Part shown: positions 1 to 11,432 of the stretch, in pieces | Layout: the number at the start of each line of letters is the position of its first letter | How positions within the stretch are numbered: position 1 is the stretch's first letter | Source: Rhineura floridana | Lineage: Eukaryota; Chordata; Lepidosauria; Squamata; Rhineuridae | Length of the DNA stretch: 64,000 bases | Assembly: GCF_030035675.1 (NCBI RefSeq) | Contig: NC_084483.1 | Location: 16,901,904 to 16,965,903 of the forward strand | Direction: 5' to 3' | Translations under genes and position numbers: made by a program | The notes under the pieces: model-generated | What the model was told of the DNA's origin: nothing | Database searches by the model: none | The model's input: the letters and a program-made list of their open reading frames with translations, nothing else

Positions 1-169
1 TGACAAATTTGTAGGGCAGTCCAATATCTCAGAGAGGAGGTCAGGTCTCCTGCTCCCGTGGTGCATTCACTATAGCTGCCCAATTTCCCTGATTTTTAAA
101 GTTTGATAGAAAGATCTGTGGGCTATAGGTACGTTCTTAAACCTCAAGTTTTTTTGTGTATTAATGAAT
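1..169 (-). repeat. Family A repeat arm, cut by the window start
   Basis: This stretch matches, in the same orientation, the arm at 56480-56768, and in reverse the arms at 55675-55965 and 61556-61800. Shared landmarks are GGGCAGT(C/A)CAATATCTCAG, the GCTGCCCAATTTCCCTG block and the terminal ACTAATAG-like end, which is diverged here. I do not recognise the family. The left part lies outside the window. Confidence 0.75.
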
Positions 170-189
170 TGTTATATATTATTTGTAAC

Positions 190-262
190 TATATCTGTTG
201 TGAACCCACTTAGAATGAGGTAATAGCAGAAAAGGACTATATAAATAAACTTACCTTGATTT
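190..262 (+). repeat. LINE 3'-tail-like fragment
   Basis: The sequence reads like the 3' terminus of an L2/CR1-group LINE: a 'gtgaacccacttagaa' block, then 'ctatataaataaac'. Only the tail is visible and no coding part is attached, so this is weak. Confidence 0.3.
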
Positions 263-510
263 GACTAATTCAAGAAGTCCAGAAAGGAATCCCATACAGC
301 AATAAATTTGTGCATTGTGTTATTTCATATTATTATCTATAGAATGTAAGAACTCTAGTATGTAAGAACAGATATCCTTTACAACTCCCCATCATTTTCT
401 TACAAGGATTTCAAAACAGAGAAATGCTATGAATGTTTACTTGCAACTAGGCTCCACTGTGTTCAGTGGCTTACTCCCTAGTAAGGGTGCTTAGGATGGC
501 AGACTTATGG
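263..510. other. Unannotated AT-rich stretch
   Basis: I see no coding frame, repeat family or RNA gene here. Confidence 0.4.
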
Positions 511-596
511 GGCAATCCTATATATGTATGCTCAGAAAAAAGTTCCAGTTAGGTCAGTGGGACTTACTCTGAGGTAAGTACATATAGGATTGCAGC
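511..596. mobile_element. Short fold-back MITE
   Basis: The ends GCAATCCTATATATGT and ACATATAGGATTGC are inverted copies of each other. The interior holds a 'gtgggacttactctgag' block. Related pieces lie at 26865-26935 and 43490-43545, and as the core of the satellite units at 60722-61545. This is a common type of squamate palindromic element. I cannot assign a superfamily because no clean target duplication is visible. Confidence 0.6.
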
Positions 597-1190
597 CTAA
601 GTGTATCTGTTTCAGAAGGCATAATGGTCCTATAGTACAAACATACTGAAAGTCAGGTAAATTGGTTTTTGTGTTTTAAATAACATTTCATCTAATAAGT
701 TTAGCCTTGTTAGGTGTCAGATCAAGAGACATTTGTTTCTCCAGACCTACAGAAATGGATGGTACTGCAGACATAAGTCACTGTGGGATTCTGACTGTTT
801 TTAATCGTTTTCATTTTACAATTTGTATGATTATATTTATTATTCATTATATTAGTCACTTTTTTCAAAAAGCAACTTACAACCTTAAAAACAGATATAA
901 AAAGAAAAAAAGTGTCCTAAAATACACAATATATTAAAACAATAAAAATGTTGTTGGTGATTTTATTATCTTTGTATTGATGTGTGTATTTTACAGATTG
1001 TTGTACACTATTCTGGGAACCTTTGGGTTGAAGGACAGGTCATAAATTAAATTAGTATTCATTTTTTTAAAATTATTCTTAAAAACAACCATGCACCCAT
1101 GTGGCATTTAAGAGTCCATGTACCGGAGCTCACAGGGTGGATTCAGAGGCAACAAGTGTACTTGTTGTTTTGTGCATGATGTGAACCAGA
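597..1190. other. Unannotated AT-rich stretch
   Basis: A 76-codon open frame starting at 707 shows no recognisable domain and is low-complexity. I read nothing functional here. Confidence 0.4.
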
Positions 1191-1325
1191 GTTATTGAAC
1201 CTGACACTCCTCAGAAGTTGTTGGACTACAGCTCCCATCGCTACTGATCATTGACCATGCTGACTGGGACTGAAGGGAATTGAAATCCAACAAGAGCTGG
1301 AGGGCCACAAGTTCCCCGTCCTTGA
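1191..1325. mobile_element. hAT-like MITE, diverged ('ctccagatgttgttggac' family)
   Basis: The block has the family's two halves: 'ttgttggactacagctcccat' near the left and an inverted 'ccaacaagagctggaggg' near the right, closing with 'cacaagttcccc'. Relatives are the split copy at 1820-1862 plus 5447-5540 and a piece at 23297-23380. It is diverged and I see no clear 8-bp target duplication. Confidence 0.55.
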
Positions 1326-1819
1326 TATAAACACTTGTAACATGTGTCTTCAACACCTTATTCTAACCATGGCATGCAGGTTTTAGTAATAAACACTGGT
1401 GTCTCCAAATAGGTACTAACCTTAAGTTGATGTACTTCATAGAGCTGAGCTAAAATATGGGCCCACTTAAGTTTTGCAACACACCACAAAAAGAGGAAAT
1501 TATTTTGGCCTTTGTTCTGGAGATATGAACAGGAATGAAAGTATTTGTCTCCTTTCAAATGGTAACTCTTGCTGTATTAAAATTATATGTAAAAGCCTGG
1601 AAATATATAAAGATCTTTACCTAGCACTGGAAAACATTGACTGGGGTACCAGAGAAGCCTCTCTAGAGACAGCATTCCAAAATGGGGGAGGGTCATTGCC
1701 AAAAAAAGACCTGATCTCCCTTGTGGCCACTCCACTTCAGCTAGAGAGGGCAGTCAATGCAAGGCTTCTGTGGAAGATCTTAGGACTCAGGAATGTATGG
1801 AAAGAGACGGTCCCTGAGA

Positions 1820-1862
1820 GAGGGGATAGGCAATCAGCAGCCCTCCAGATGTTGTTGGACTG
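1820..1862 (+). mobile_element. Left half of a MITE split by an LTR element
   Basis: 'ccctccagatgttgttggac' is the start of the same MITE family as 1191-1325. It stops at 1862 and its continuation ('ctgcaatccccatcatccc') resumes at 5447. GACTG occurs on both sides of the break (1858-1862 and 5447-5451), as expected for a 5-bp target duplication made by the inserted LTR element. Confidence 0.65.
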
Positions 1863-1983
1863 TGTCGGGACGCAGGGTTGGGGTCCCGGGGATTTAGATC
1901 AATGGGATTCACAAGAACTGGAGAGAAGGGAGGGGGTCACCTCGCCCGAGTGGAGCGAAGACGAAGCAGAGGACATTCTGCCA

Positions 1984-2640
1984 GGTGGGTATATAATAAA
2001 ACCTCCCTTATCCACGACTTAATTGTGGATGAGGGTGCCGACCTGGCATGTCTAACCAAGACCTGGGTGGGTGAGCAGGGAGGAGTTGCTCTCTCTCAGC
2101 TTTGTCCACCTGGGTATACGGTGCAGCACTATGGTAGACCTGAGGGTCGGGGAGGCGGGGTCGCTGTGGTCTATAGGAGTACTTTCTCTCTCACCAGACA
2201 TCCTGTCCAGATGGCGACTGGTCTAGAGTGCCTCCACCTTGTGCTGAGTCAAGGAGACAGACTGGGAATCCTGTTGGTGTACCGCCCACCTTGCTGCCCA
2301 ACAGCTTCCCTAGCTGAGCTGACAGAGATAGTCTCGGAGGTATTGCTGAGGTCCCCCAAACTTGTGGTGTTGGGGGACATCAACATTCTTGCCGAGACTG
2401 TTTTATCTGGCGCAGCTCAGGACTTCATGGCCTCCATGACAACCATGGGGCTGTCTCAATTTGTTACTGGCCCAACGCATGTATCGGGTCACACTCTTGA
2501 TTTGATCTTCGCCACTGGTCATGGAAATGGTGATCTGGAGGTGGGGTGTTTTTCATCTACTCCATTGTCATGGACAGATCACCGCCTGCTGAGTTTTAGA
2601 CTTACGACGACTCCCTCTGCAAGGGTGGGGGACCTATTAA
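1984..2640 (+). pseudogene. L2 ORF2, APE endonuclease part
   Basis: The reading contains YNKTSLIHDLIVDEGADLACLTKTW, in which the family's usual TETW is TKTW, then RPEGRGGGVAVVYR, LGILLVYRPP and VVLGDINI (usual GDFNIH). It closes with LSWTDHRLLSFRL, the SDH-type catalytic block of APE endonucleases. The changed Glu (TKTW) and missing His suggest that this copy would nick poorly. The frame differs from that of the RT part, so at least one frameshift lies near 2640. In the intact element this domain nicks the target DNA to prime reverse transcription. Confidence 0.75.
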
Positions 2641-2641
2641 G

Positions 2642-4312
2642 TTGGTCCGCTCTCGGAGGCTTATGGATCCTATTGGTTTTCAGATGGCTCTGGGAGTTTT
2701 TCCAGCTGATAGTACTGGCGCTCCTGTCGAGGCCTTGGTCGAACTGTGGAATACGGAGATGGCCCGGGCTATTGACACGATTGCTCCCGCGCGCCCTCTT
2801 CGATGCAGAGCTCATACAGCTCCGTGGTATACCCCGGAGCTGAGAGTGATGAAGCAAGAGAGAAGGAGGCTGGAGTGCAGATGGAGACGAACTCCAGACA
2901 GATGCAGTTATGCTTTGGTAAGTGCCTCTACTAAGTTGTATATAAAAGCGGTAAGGGCGGCGAAGAAGTTTCACTTCGCTGCCTCTATCAGGACATCTCT
3001 CTGCCGCCCTGCAGAGCTTTTTAGGGTTGTACGAGGACTCTTACATTCTGGTCCTCGAGATACTATTGAAACATCTGAAGCTCGCTGTAACGACATCGCA
3101 GGGCACTTCCAAAATAAAATCGCATGCATCCGTAGGGACCTAGACTCCGATGTTATGACAGACGAATCCATTGAAGTGTCCAGAACACGGTCTTGTCTTT
3201 CATTATTGGATGAGTTTCAGTTGGTGCAGCTTGAGGAAGTGGACAAGGTACTTGGATTGGTGCGGGCGACCACGTCTGCTCTAGATCCTTGTCCATCTTG
3301 GCTAGTGAAGGCTAGCAGGACTACTACCACCGGCTGGGCCAAGGAAGTGATAAATGCCTCCTTGAGTGAGGGAGTAGTCCCTAGTAGCCTCAAGGAGGCA
3401 GTAGTAAGACCTCTCTTAAAGAAACCTTCCTTAGACCCAGATGACCTGAACAGCTATAGGCCGGTGGCGAATGTCCCCTTTTTGGGCAAGGTTCTGGAGC
3501 GGGTGGTTGCCGGTCAGCTCCAGGTGCTCTTGGATGAGACCGATTATCTGGATCCGTTTCAATCCGGTTTTAGGCCTGGTTTTGGCACTGAAACAGCCTT
3601 GGTCGCCCTGTATGATGACCTTTGTCGGGAGAGGGACAGAGGGAGTGTGACTCTGTTGATTCTCCTTGATCTCTCAGCGGCGTTTGATACCATCGACCAT
3701 GGTATCCTTCTGGGGAGACTCACGGAGTTGGGAGTTGGAGGCACTGCTTGGCAGTGGTTCCACTCCTACTTGGCGGATCGTCACCAGAAGGTAGTACTTG
3801 GGGAACATTGCTCGACTCCTTGGACTCTCCATTGCGGAGTCCCTCAGGGGTCGGTTTTGTCCCCCATGCTTTTTAACATCTACATGCAGCCTCTGGGTGC
3901 CGTCATCAGGAGTTTTGGAGTGCGTTGCCACCAGTACGCTGATGACACGCAGCTCTATTTCTCCTTTTCATCTTCTACAGGTGAGTCTGTGAATGTGCTG
4001 AATCACTGCCTGACCACGATAATGGACTGGATGAGAGCTAATAAACTGAGACTCAATCCAGACAAGACTGAGACACTGTTGGTGAATGCCTTCCCTGCCC
4101 AGATGGTGGATGCTTACTCTGTTCTAGATGGGGTTACACTCCCCTTGAAGGAACAGGTTTGTAGTCTTGGGGTTCTTTTCGATCCTTCCTTGTCTCTGGA
4201 GGCGCAAGTGGCCACGGTGGCAAGGAATGCATTCTACCATCTTCGGTTGGTAGCCCAGCTACGCCCCAACTGGACAGGGATGACCTCGCCTCAGTTGTTC
4301 ATGCTCTGGTAA
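2642..4312 (+). pseudogene. L2 ORF2, linker and reverse transcriptase part
   Basis: A 556-codon open frame covers the endonuclease-RT linker (KLYIKAVRAAKKFHFAASI, ELFRVVRGLL) and all RT blocks. Block landmarks are PSSLKEAVVRPLLKKPSLD, FLGKVLERVVAGQLQ, DPFQSGFRPGFGTETALVAL, LLDLSAAFDTIDHGIL, LHCGVPQGSVLSPMLFNIY and the catalytic YADD at 3935-3946 (about residue 432). It ends in KLRLNPDKTETLLV and SLGVLFDPSLSLEAQV. The catalytic Asp residues are present. The frame is lost at about 4270 by a small deletion in the LRP...LTSVVHAL region. The annotated start is simply the first Met in the frame and has no biological meaning. Confidence 0.85.
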
Positions 4313-4776
4313 CTTCTAGGCTGGATTACTGTAATGCGCTCTACGTAGGGCTGCCCTTGAAGACAGTTCGGAAGCTTCAGCTAGTGCAAAATGCAGCAGC
4401 CAGACTGCTGACAAGGACCAGCCTGTCAGCGCATATAACACCTGTTCTGGCCCGTTTGCACTGGCTACCTATTTGCTTCCGAGCCAGATTCAAGGTGCTG
4501 GTTTTGACCTATAAAGCCTTACACGGCGTGGGACCGCAGTATCTTGTGGAACGCCTCTCCCGCTATGAACCGACCCGGTCACTTCGCTCAGCGTCTAAGG
4601 CCCTCCTCCGGGTACCAACCCATCGGGAAGCCCGGAGGACAGTTACTCGATCTAGGGCCTTTTCTGTAGTGGCCCCCGAATTGTGGAATAGCCTCCCCGA
4701 AGAAGTACGCCTGGCGCCGACGCTTCTATCTTTTCGGCGCCAGGTTAAGACCTGGCTATGCTCCCAGGCATTTTAA
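4300..4776 (+). pseudogene. L2 ORF2, C-terminal part
   Basis: After the frameshift the coding resumes with LDYCNALYVGLPLKTVRKLQLVQNAAARLLTR, ITPVLARLHWLPI, FKVLVLTYKALHGVGPQYL, AFSVVAPELWNSLPEEVRL and a final FRRQVKTWL. This is the typical L2 C-terminal conserved region, whose role is not well defined. It is open to the natural stop at about 4776 in a frame different from the RT. Confidence 0.85.
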
Positions 4777-5446
4777 TGCATTTAATGTTACAATTTTAAA
4801 TCTCTTTGTTTCAGTTTATTTATTGTGATATTTTGTATTTCTGTACTTTTAATCTTTTGTACACCGCCCAGAGAGCTATTCGCTATGGGCGGTTTAAAAA
4901 TGAAATAAAATAAAAAATAAATAAATAAATTCCAGAGATAGAGTTACCTAGCAACGGGAACCTTGAAGATTTTACAGTTGCAAAATCTCCCTTGGAAGTT
5001 CCCACGCCTCCTCTGCTCCGAAGCTCAGAACAAATGGGGGAAGAGGGAGGGCTGCCCAAGACAGAGAAGCCTGAAGAAAGTTCACAGCCTGCCCCCTCCC
5101 TTTCCCCCATACCGGAGTCAGAGACTTCAGAAGAGGAGGGGCCCATGCTTCCCCCCTCGCCGCGTACTCGAAGACAGTTGAAGAGGCAAGAAAGGGGGAG
5201 GAGAGGGAGGGTGGCAACTGAGGGTCCGGTAAGGAGGAGCAAAAGACTCCGCGCCCATTTGCCCCCTTCTTAAGAGACAGGCGGGAAAGCAGTCCCTTGC
5301 TCTGTCAACTTTCTTCCACGTCGCAGGATCTGTAACTCTGTGTTGCTTCATGAGAAGGTGCAGTTTATGTTTGGATATTACCTTAATAAAAACTGAATTG
5401 CTTTCAACCACAAGTCTGGTTCCTGAGTCCCATCCTGGGCCTGACA

Positions 5447-5540
5447 GACTGCAATCCCCATCATCCCTAAACACTGGCCATACTGGCTGAGGCTGATGTA
5501 AGTTGAGGTTCAACATCTGGAGGACCATAGGTTCTGCACA
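5447..5540 (+). mobile_element. Right half of the split MITE
   Basis: This continues the MITE started at 1820-1862: 'ctgcaatccccatcatccc', 'actggctgaggctgatg', then the inverted 'caacatctggagga' end. It begins with the GACTG copy that also ends the left half. Confidence 0.6.
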
Positions 5541-6739
5541 ACTGCTTAAGGTATCTAGGTCCCAAAATGTAGGCAGGGCTTTATCGTTCAAAACCTGCAA
5601 TCATATTACAAAGATATAACATCTCCAGTGTTCTGTCATCATCTAAACTAAACCCTGCAATGTTGGCCCAAAACTTGTCACTGCTCTGGGAAGTGGAGAG
5701 TGCATATAACAATATTGTTACAATTGCAGACACTCCCCATATGTTTCTAGACTTTTCTTGGCAATAGGGAAGGCTCTGTGGCAGCAGCTAACAGTTTCTC
5801 TGTTAGGTTACATTCACACCCTCTCTTCTCCATTGCATTTCTTAACTCTTTGTTTCCTGGATCTTTGCTTTTTGTCCCTCACAGCATATTATATGGGCTT
5901 TGTGCATTTCAACTCTTTGATGTTCATTGAATTCATTGGGATTTACTTCTGAGTTGACATGTATAAGAAGAGCTACTTGAAAACATATCTGCAAGGTTGG
6001 AAAACAACAAGAGGTGCACAAAGTCAGGGGACACCCCACCCCATTAGACTTCAATCTAGGTGGCTGTTAGTAGAAAACTAATAAATATGTGAATGAATGG
6101 ACACGATCACATTATAAGGGAAAAACACAACCAGCCAGGGCTGCCAAGGTGCAAACTGGAGATCTCACCTTTACTTTTTTTTTCCAAAAACCATTTGATT
6201 TCTTCTTTGCCAAACAAATATCAGAACAATATAAAATAATACATAACACACAATGAAAGAAAGAAAGAAACATTAATATCATTGTGGCATATAAAGAAGT
6301 CATTTTTGTTAATTGACCTTTTTTAGTAATTGTTCTGTTTTCCACTTTGAGTTTTCCTATACAGTCTTTTTAGAGTAGTCCATGTACTTGCATACACACA
6401 CACACAAACACACACACACATACATATACACACTCACATAACCCCATATGCAATCAAACTTAACCAACGTGCTCAAAATTTGTCTACTGCGTTTCTTGAA
6501 TTATTCCTTTTTTTCCTTTTATTAAAACCAACTTCTTAAGTGTAAAAATCAAAATCTTCAGAGCAATTTAAATGCATGTTACAATGTATCGACATATAGC
6601 TTATACAATCAAAATATGTACATAGATAAATCTCACCTTTATTTTTTTACAGCATATCTGGCAGAAGAGATTATTACTGTGGTGCTTTCTGTCTGACTGC
6701 CCTCTTCAGCCTTGTCTTTCACTCTTCTAATTTTTCTCA
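5541..6739. other. Unannotated AT-rich stretch with a CA microsatellite
   Basis: No supported coding frame. A (CA)n-rich tract with interruptions lies at about 6395-6435. The rest is AT-rich and shows no family I recognise. Confidence 0.45.
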
Positions 6740-9700
6740 TCTTAAGTTTATTTTATTATTTATCTATTTCTTAAATTTATATCGCACCCCTCCTCCCAGT
6801 AGGAGCCCACCCCATTGCAGCAAACAAAAACACTCTAAAACATCATAAAAACAGACTTTAAAAATATTAAAACAAAACATTTTTAAAAACATGTTAAAAC
6901 AGAACGTCTTTAAAAACACCTTAAAAAGCAATTGCAACACAGACACAGACTGGGATAAAGTCTCTCCTTAAAAGGCTTGTTGAACGAGGAAGGCACCAAA
7001 AAGATAGTAGAGATGGTGCCTGTCTAATATTTAAGGGGAAGGAATTCCAAATAGTAGGTGCCACAACACTAAAGATCCACTTCCTATGGGGTGCAGAACA
7101 GACCTCCTGATAAGATGGTATCTGCAGGAGGCCCTCACCTGAAGACCGCAGTCATCGACTGGATATATAAGGGGTAAGATGATCTTTCAGGCATCTTGGT
7201 CCCAAGCATACACCAAAACCAGAACCTTGAACTTAGCCTAGTAGCCAGTGCAATTCTTTCAGCAGCAGGGTGACATGTTGGCAATACCCTGCCCCAGTGA
7301 GCAGTCACGCTGCCGCAATTTGCACCAGCTGCAGCTTCTGGACCAACCTCAAGGGCAGCCCCACATACAGTGCTTTACAGTAATCCAGCCTGGAAGTTAC
7401 CAGTGCATGGACAACAGTGGTCAGGCTTTCCCGGTTCAGAAACGGTCACAGCCGTCTTACCAGCCAAAGCTGGTAAAAGGCACTCCTAGCCATTGAGGTC
7501 ACCTGGGCCTCTAGCAACAAAGATGGATCCAGGATCACCCCCAGACTACGAACCTGCTCTTTCAGAGGGAGGACGACCCCATCCAAAGCAGGCAACTGAT
7601 CACTTATCTGAACTCAGGAACCACCAACCCACAGTGTCTCTGTCTTACTAGGATTCAAACTCAGTTTATTGGCCCTCATCCAGCCAGCCACCAAGTCCAC
7701 GCACTGGTCCAGGGATTGCACATCCTCTCCTGATTCAGATGTTAGAGAGAAATAGAGCTGGATATCATCAGCATACTGCTGACACCTTGCCCCAAAGCTT
7801 CTGATTATATCTCCAAAGGGCTTCATGTTGATGTCAAACAGCATCAGGGACAAGATGATACCCTGTGGCACCCCACAGCACAACTGCCAGGGGGCCAAAA
7901 ATCAATTACCAAATGCTTTTATCTGAAAAAAACCCGGAGATAGGATAGGAACCACTGTAAAACAGTGCCTCCAATATCCATCTCACCAAGTCGGCCCAGA
8001 AGGATACCATGTCAATGGTATCAAAAGCTGCTGAGAGATCAATAAAGAATAACAGGGTCGCACTCCCCTTGCCCTTCTCCCTATTAAGGTCATCCATCAG
8101 GGCAACCAAGGCCAGTTCAGTCCCATAAACAGGCCTGAACCTGGACTGGGATGGGTCAAGATAATCTGTTTCATCCAACTGCTGCGCTACAACCCTCTCA
8201 ATCACCTTCCCTAAAAAGGGGGTATTTGCGACTGGATGGTAGTTGTCACAAACCAATGGATCCAGGGTGGGCTTTTTCAGGAACATTCAGACCACCACCT
8301 CTTTCAGGGCGGCTGGAAATATTCCCTACAGCAACGACACCTTGACCACACCCTGGATTCACTCAGTCAAGCCCCCTCAACAAGCTTTAATAAACCAAGA
8401 AAGGCAAGGGTTGAGAGGACACGTTGCTGGCTGCATCATTGCAAGCACCTTCTCTACGTCGTCATCATAAACTGAAACTGATCCCAAGAAGTTGCAGCAG
8501 ATGTTGCACTGGACACCTCACTGGGGACTACAGTAGATGTGGATGGGGCATCAAGATTGCTACAGAGGTGACCAACTTTATCCTCAAAGTGCCTTGCAAA
8601 CAATTTACAGTGGGCCTCCAAAGGGTCTAAAACTTCATTTCCTGGAGTTGATGTCAACAGACCCCTGACAATAAGGAAAAGCTCCACTGGACAACTACTT
8701 GAGGATGCGATACAGACAGAGGAGTGGGCCTTCACCGCCTTCACTGCCACATAGAAGGCGTGGTTATGATGTTTTACTCAAGCCCAATCAGCCTTGCAGC
8801 ATGTCTTTTGCAACTTGGACTCTAGCTGTCATCCAGCCTGTTCCATTGCCCTTAGCTCACTGGTGAACCAAGGTGCAAACTGGGCTCCACAATGCCAGAG
8901 AGGGTGCTCAGTGGCAACTGTGTTGAGAGCCTGACTCACCTCATTGTTCCACAGCACGACAAGGGCTTCAACAGGGTCACCTGCTCTATCTACTGGGAAT
9001 TTCCCCTGGGCATTCAGGAATCCATTGTATTCCATTAGTTTCCGGGGTGGACCATCTTAATCTGCCCACCACCCTGAAGGGGAGGATCAGAGCCATAAGT
9101 TTAAACTTCACCAGGAAGTGATCTGACCATGACAATGGGGTGGCATCCACTACCACCCCATCTTGAGAACCCCCTTCCTCCATTTGGAGCAAAAATCAAG
9201 TCGAAGGTGTGCCCTGCTCTGTGTATCAGGCTGGTAACAATTTGAGACAGCCCCATGGTCATCATGGAGGCCATGAAGTCCCAAGCCAGAACACTATAGG
9301 CAGCCTCAGTATGGCCAATGATATCATTCAAGACTATCATTCTGGGCTCCTACAATACCACAGCCGAGATGGCTTCTGCCACCTCAGTCAGAGAAGCTGC
9401 CGGGCAGCAGGGTGGACAGTACACCAGCAGCAACCCTAGTTTACTGTCTCCTCGGCCTGACACCAGGTGCAGGCCCTCACAGCCAGCTCCAGGACAGAGT
9501 GGTTGCCTGGTGACAGAGATGAAAGTTCTGTAGACCACAGCAACCCCTTCCTCCTCCCATCCCTGCAGACTGTGCTGGTATTGCATCAAGTATCGAGGTG
9601 GACAAAACTGGGTCAGATCAACTCCTCCCAGCTCACTCACCCAGGTCTTGGTAATGCAAACCAAATTGGCACCCTCATGGATAAATGTGGTCTTATTGTG

Positions 9701-10230
9701 GACCAAACTGGTGTTAAACAACAGCACACACAGGCCAGTGGGCACAGCAGATGAGCAACAAGGAACCCATACATGGAAGGAGTGGGAACGAAGAACAAGG
9801 CATAGATAGCCTTACCCTCGTCTGCTATAGTAGCTCACCATCTCCCCGTGGCCATACCTCCCTCTACTATGATCACTGAGATTGGGGTGGCATCACCCAT
9901 GTCCTTCCTTACTAAGCCTCCTCCTATGATATGGGCACAACAAGAGCCCACCAACAAAACCTACTTGAACCAGGTATTCCAGTAAGCCTCAAGAGAATTG
10001 GGAACAGTCAGACCCACTCAATATCTTTCACACAGGACACATCTACTTCGCCACGTCTCACACCCAGGGAGCACCAGCCTTCTGCTAGTTGCAAACTCTC
10101 ACTCTGAAGGCATCTGGCAACTTTCTCCTATCATTCAGTTCATTGTACAGGCTCTTACCCTGGACAGAAACTACACATGCGCCATACTCCCCTCCCCACT
10201 ACCAATCTCCTTTAGTTTGGTTTTAAAAAA
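6740..10230 (-). mobile_element. L2-clade LINE (lineage L2-b), degraded, minus strand
   Basis: Read on the minus strand, the element ends at about 6740 with a poorly conserved tail (cf. GGGCGGGATATAAAT in other L2-b copies). Going 5' it shows LSLNPSKTETLWVGG, QQYADDIQLYF, CCGVPQGIILS (all within 7614-7898), FIDLSAAFDTIDM and DETDYLDPSQSRFRP (7906-8286), the linker (SVCIASSSSCPVELFLIVRGLL, 8454-8750) and the endonuclease (ANLVCITKTWVSELGGVDLTQFCPP, 9350-9745). Many frameshifts and stops separate these pieces, so it is an old copy. Sequence from 9760 to about 10230 is probably its 5' leader, but that edge is uncertain and could reach 10560. The YADD Asp pair survives. Confidence 0.85.
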
Positions 10231-10600
10231 TTAGAAAGGGTAGCACCCTTGCCCTCGAGACTTCCTAAGGGGCTCCCCAAGGGATGACCCCCCTTGGTTG
10301 TGACCTTGCCAGCGGCAGACCCGCCACCCAAGGGCAGCCAGGCTTTTATGTCCCCTGACTCAGCCAGAAGCTGATGCCAGAGGCTGCAATATTGAGTACA
10401 GCCTCTTTTTAGATTCAGGGTCAGGCAGGGGGTCCCAGTCCTTGCAGCACTTGCTAGGGATCTCAGCTGTCTCAAGAGACAGAAACCCAGAGGAGCGAGC
10501 AAGCAAGCACTCAGATGCTGAAATACTCACTTCCAGGGCAGGTCTCCTCCAGTCCCCCAGTGCTGCAGCTGTTTAGTTTTCCACACTTCCACATCACTTT
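10231..10600. other. GC-richer stretch, possibly 5' end of the L2
   Basis: A 96-codon minus-strand frame (10212-10502) has no recognisable domain. It may be the leader of the adjacent L2 rather than a gene. Confidence 0.3.
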
Positions 10601-10619
10601 GTGATTTTTTAAAGTCCTC

Positions 10620-10905
10620 ATTAAAAACCATTAGCATTTTAATGTGAAAATTTTCTAGTATTAACATTTTGGTATGCATTTTCCTAATATAATCCATTTT
10701 TGTATGTTATTTTCACTAATATTTTAATGTTTATGCACACTACCACACTATATGCATTTTTGTACACATTACTTGGTGGGAGAACTCAGTTGCAAAATTA
10801 AAAAAAAATGGAAGGATATGCTCTGGTTCATGAATTGTTTCATGAAGTGTTAATTAGGTAGGTTTGTAATTCAATGCAAACTGAACCAAATTTCTCTTGC
10901 ATGCC
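10620..10905 (-). mobile_element. Fragment of the AT-rich 'TAGGGATG' hAT-type MITE family
   Basis: Repeated 'tgcatttttgtacacatta' and 'ggtatgcattttcctaat' blocks are the reverse of blocks in the copy at 21740-22164, and also match 52270-52635. No terminal repeats or target duplication are visible, so this is an eroded or partial copy. Confidence 0.5.
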
Positions 10906-11162
10906 TTTGCTGAAGCAAGTAACACTATAATTTTGTGCCACAGCAGGAGAGACAGGATAGCAAGTGGGAGGGTGACCTAGGAAGAAATCATGTAAAATGA
11001 TGTAATGAACCAGGACAGAAAGCAGACCTCTGAGATTAGACAGTTATTCATCCTGCTTCCTATAAATCTGTCCTCACAGATTATCTGGAAAGTGTTAGAG
11101 TTGGCAGAGTATGCATGGGGCAGCACAAGGCATCTGATGTACAACACCAACCCTGTCTGTGT
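10906..11162. other. Unannotated stretch
   Basis: No repeat family or coding evidence seen. Confidence 0.4.
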
Positions 11163-11170
11163 ACGTAGGT
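11163..11170. repeat. Left target-site duplication of the Pack-type element
   Basis: ACGTAGGT directly precedes the terminal inverted repeat. The right partner ACGTATGT (12318-12325) differs at one of eight bases. The outer ends of the composite, not the inner ends of the two MITE units, are what is flanked by this pair. Confidence 0.75.
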
Positions 11171-11271
11171 ACCGTATATTCCGGCGTATAAGATGACTGG
11201 GCATATAAGACGACCCCCAATTTTTGAGAAGATTTTCCTGGGTTAAAAATTCATCTTATACGCCGGAATAA
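11171..11271 (+). repeat. Left MITE unit of the composite element
   Basis: About 100 bases that nearly fold back on themselves: ATATTCCGGCGTATAAGA at the left and TCTTATACGCCGGAAT at the right. The internal 'gcgtataaga' block occurs twice, so this copy is longer than the right unit. Its inner end lacks the last few bases of the full terminus. Confidence 0.75.
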
Positions 11272-11432
11272 CAGCCCCCCAACCACAGCCAGAACTCTTC
11301 AACCCGCTTGCCCCCATAGCAACCCGCCCCCAGCCGCAAGAAAGACCCTGATCCCCGTTTAAAAAGCCAGCGTCCCTCTCCCCTTTCTTCCCTGCGTGGC
11401 CAGCGCCCCCTCGCCCCATAGCCCGCGCCGAC

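Larger units (their letters stand above)
1970..4931 (+). mobile_element. L2-clade LINE (lineage L2-a), nearly complete ORF2
   Basis: This non-LTR retrotransposon copy reads in order: an APE-type endonuclease (about 1984-2620), a linker, the reverse transcriptase (about 3290-4000), the conserved C-terminal region (to 4776) and a 3' UTR. The UTR ends with 'CACCGCCCAGAGAGC', the inverted 'GGGCGGT' and an (AAATA)n tail. The fingers and palm read YRPVANVPFLGKVLERV, then QSGFRP, DLSAAFDTIDH, GVPQGSVLSPMLFNIY and YADD, which is L2 wording rather than CR1 or L1. It sits inside the LTR at 1863-5446, so it is younger than that LTR. The sister copy at 33215-34232 has the same 3' end. Confidence 0.9.
1863..5446 (+). 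mobile_element. Solo LTR of a retrotransposon, interrupted by an L2 LINE
   Basis: The element begins TGTCGGGACG and ends GGGCCTGACA, so its ends are the inverted TGTC/GACA pair typical of LTRs, and it is flanked by the 5-bp direct repeat GACTG. The LTR itself is 1863 to about 1970 and about 4932 to 5446. The middle is an L2. A polyadenylation signal (AATAAA, 5385-5390) lies about 60 bases before the right end, so transcription ran on the plus strand. A 93-codon Glu/Pro/Arg-rich frame at 4992-5273 lies within the LTR and I do not treat it as a gene. A 5-bp duplication fits Ty3/Gypsy-like or some retroviral families. No internal region remains. Confidence 0.65.

Noticed and set aside
1474-2022. 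182-codon frame starting at 1474 as a host gene
   Set aside because: It crosses the borders of unique sequence, a MITE and an LTR, and has no domain.
4992-5273. 93-codon Glu/Pro/Arg-rich frame as a small gene
   Set aside because: It lies wholly inside an LTR fragment, has no domain, and the overlapping frames are open too. Composition, not selection, explains it.
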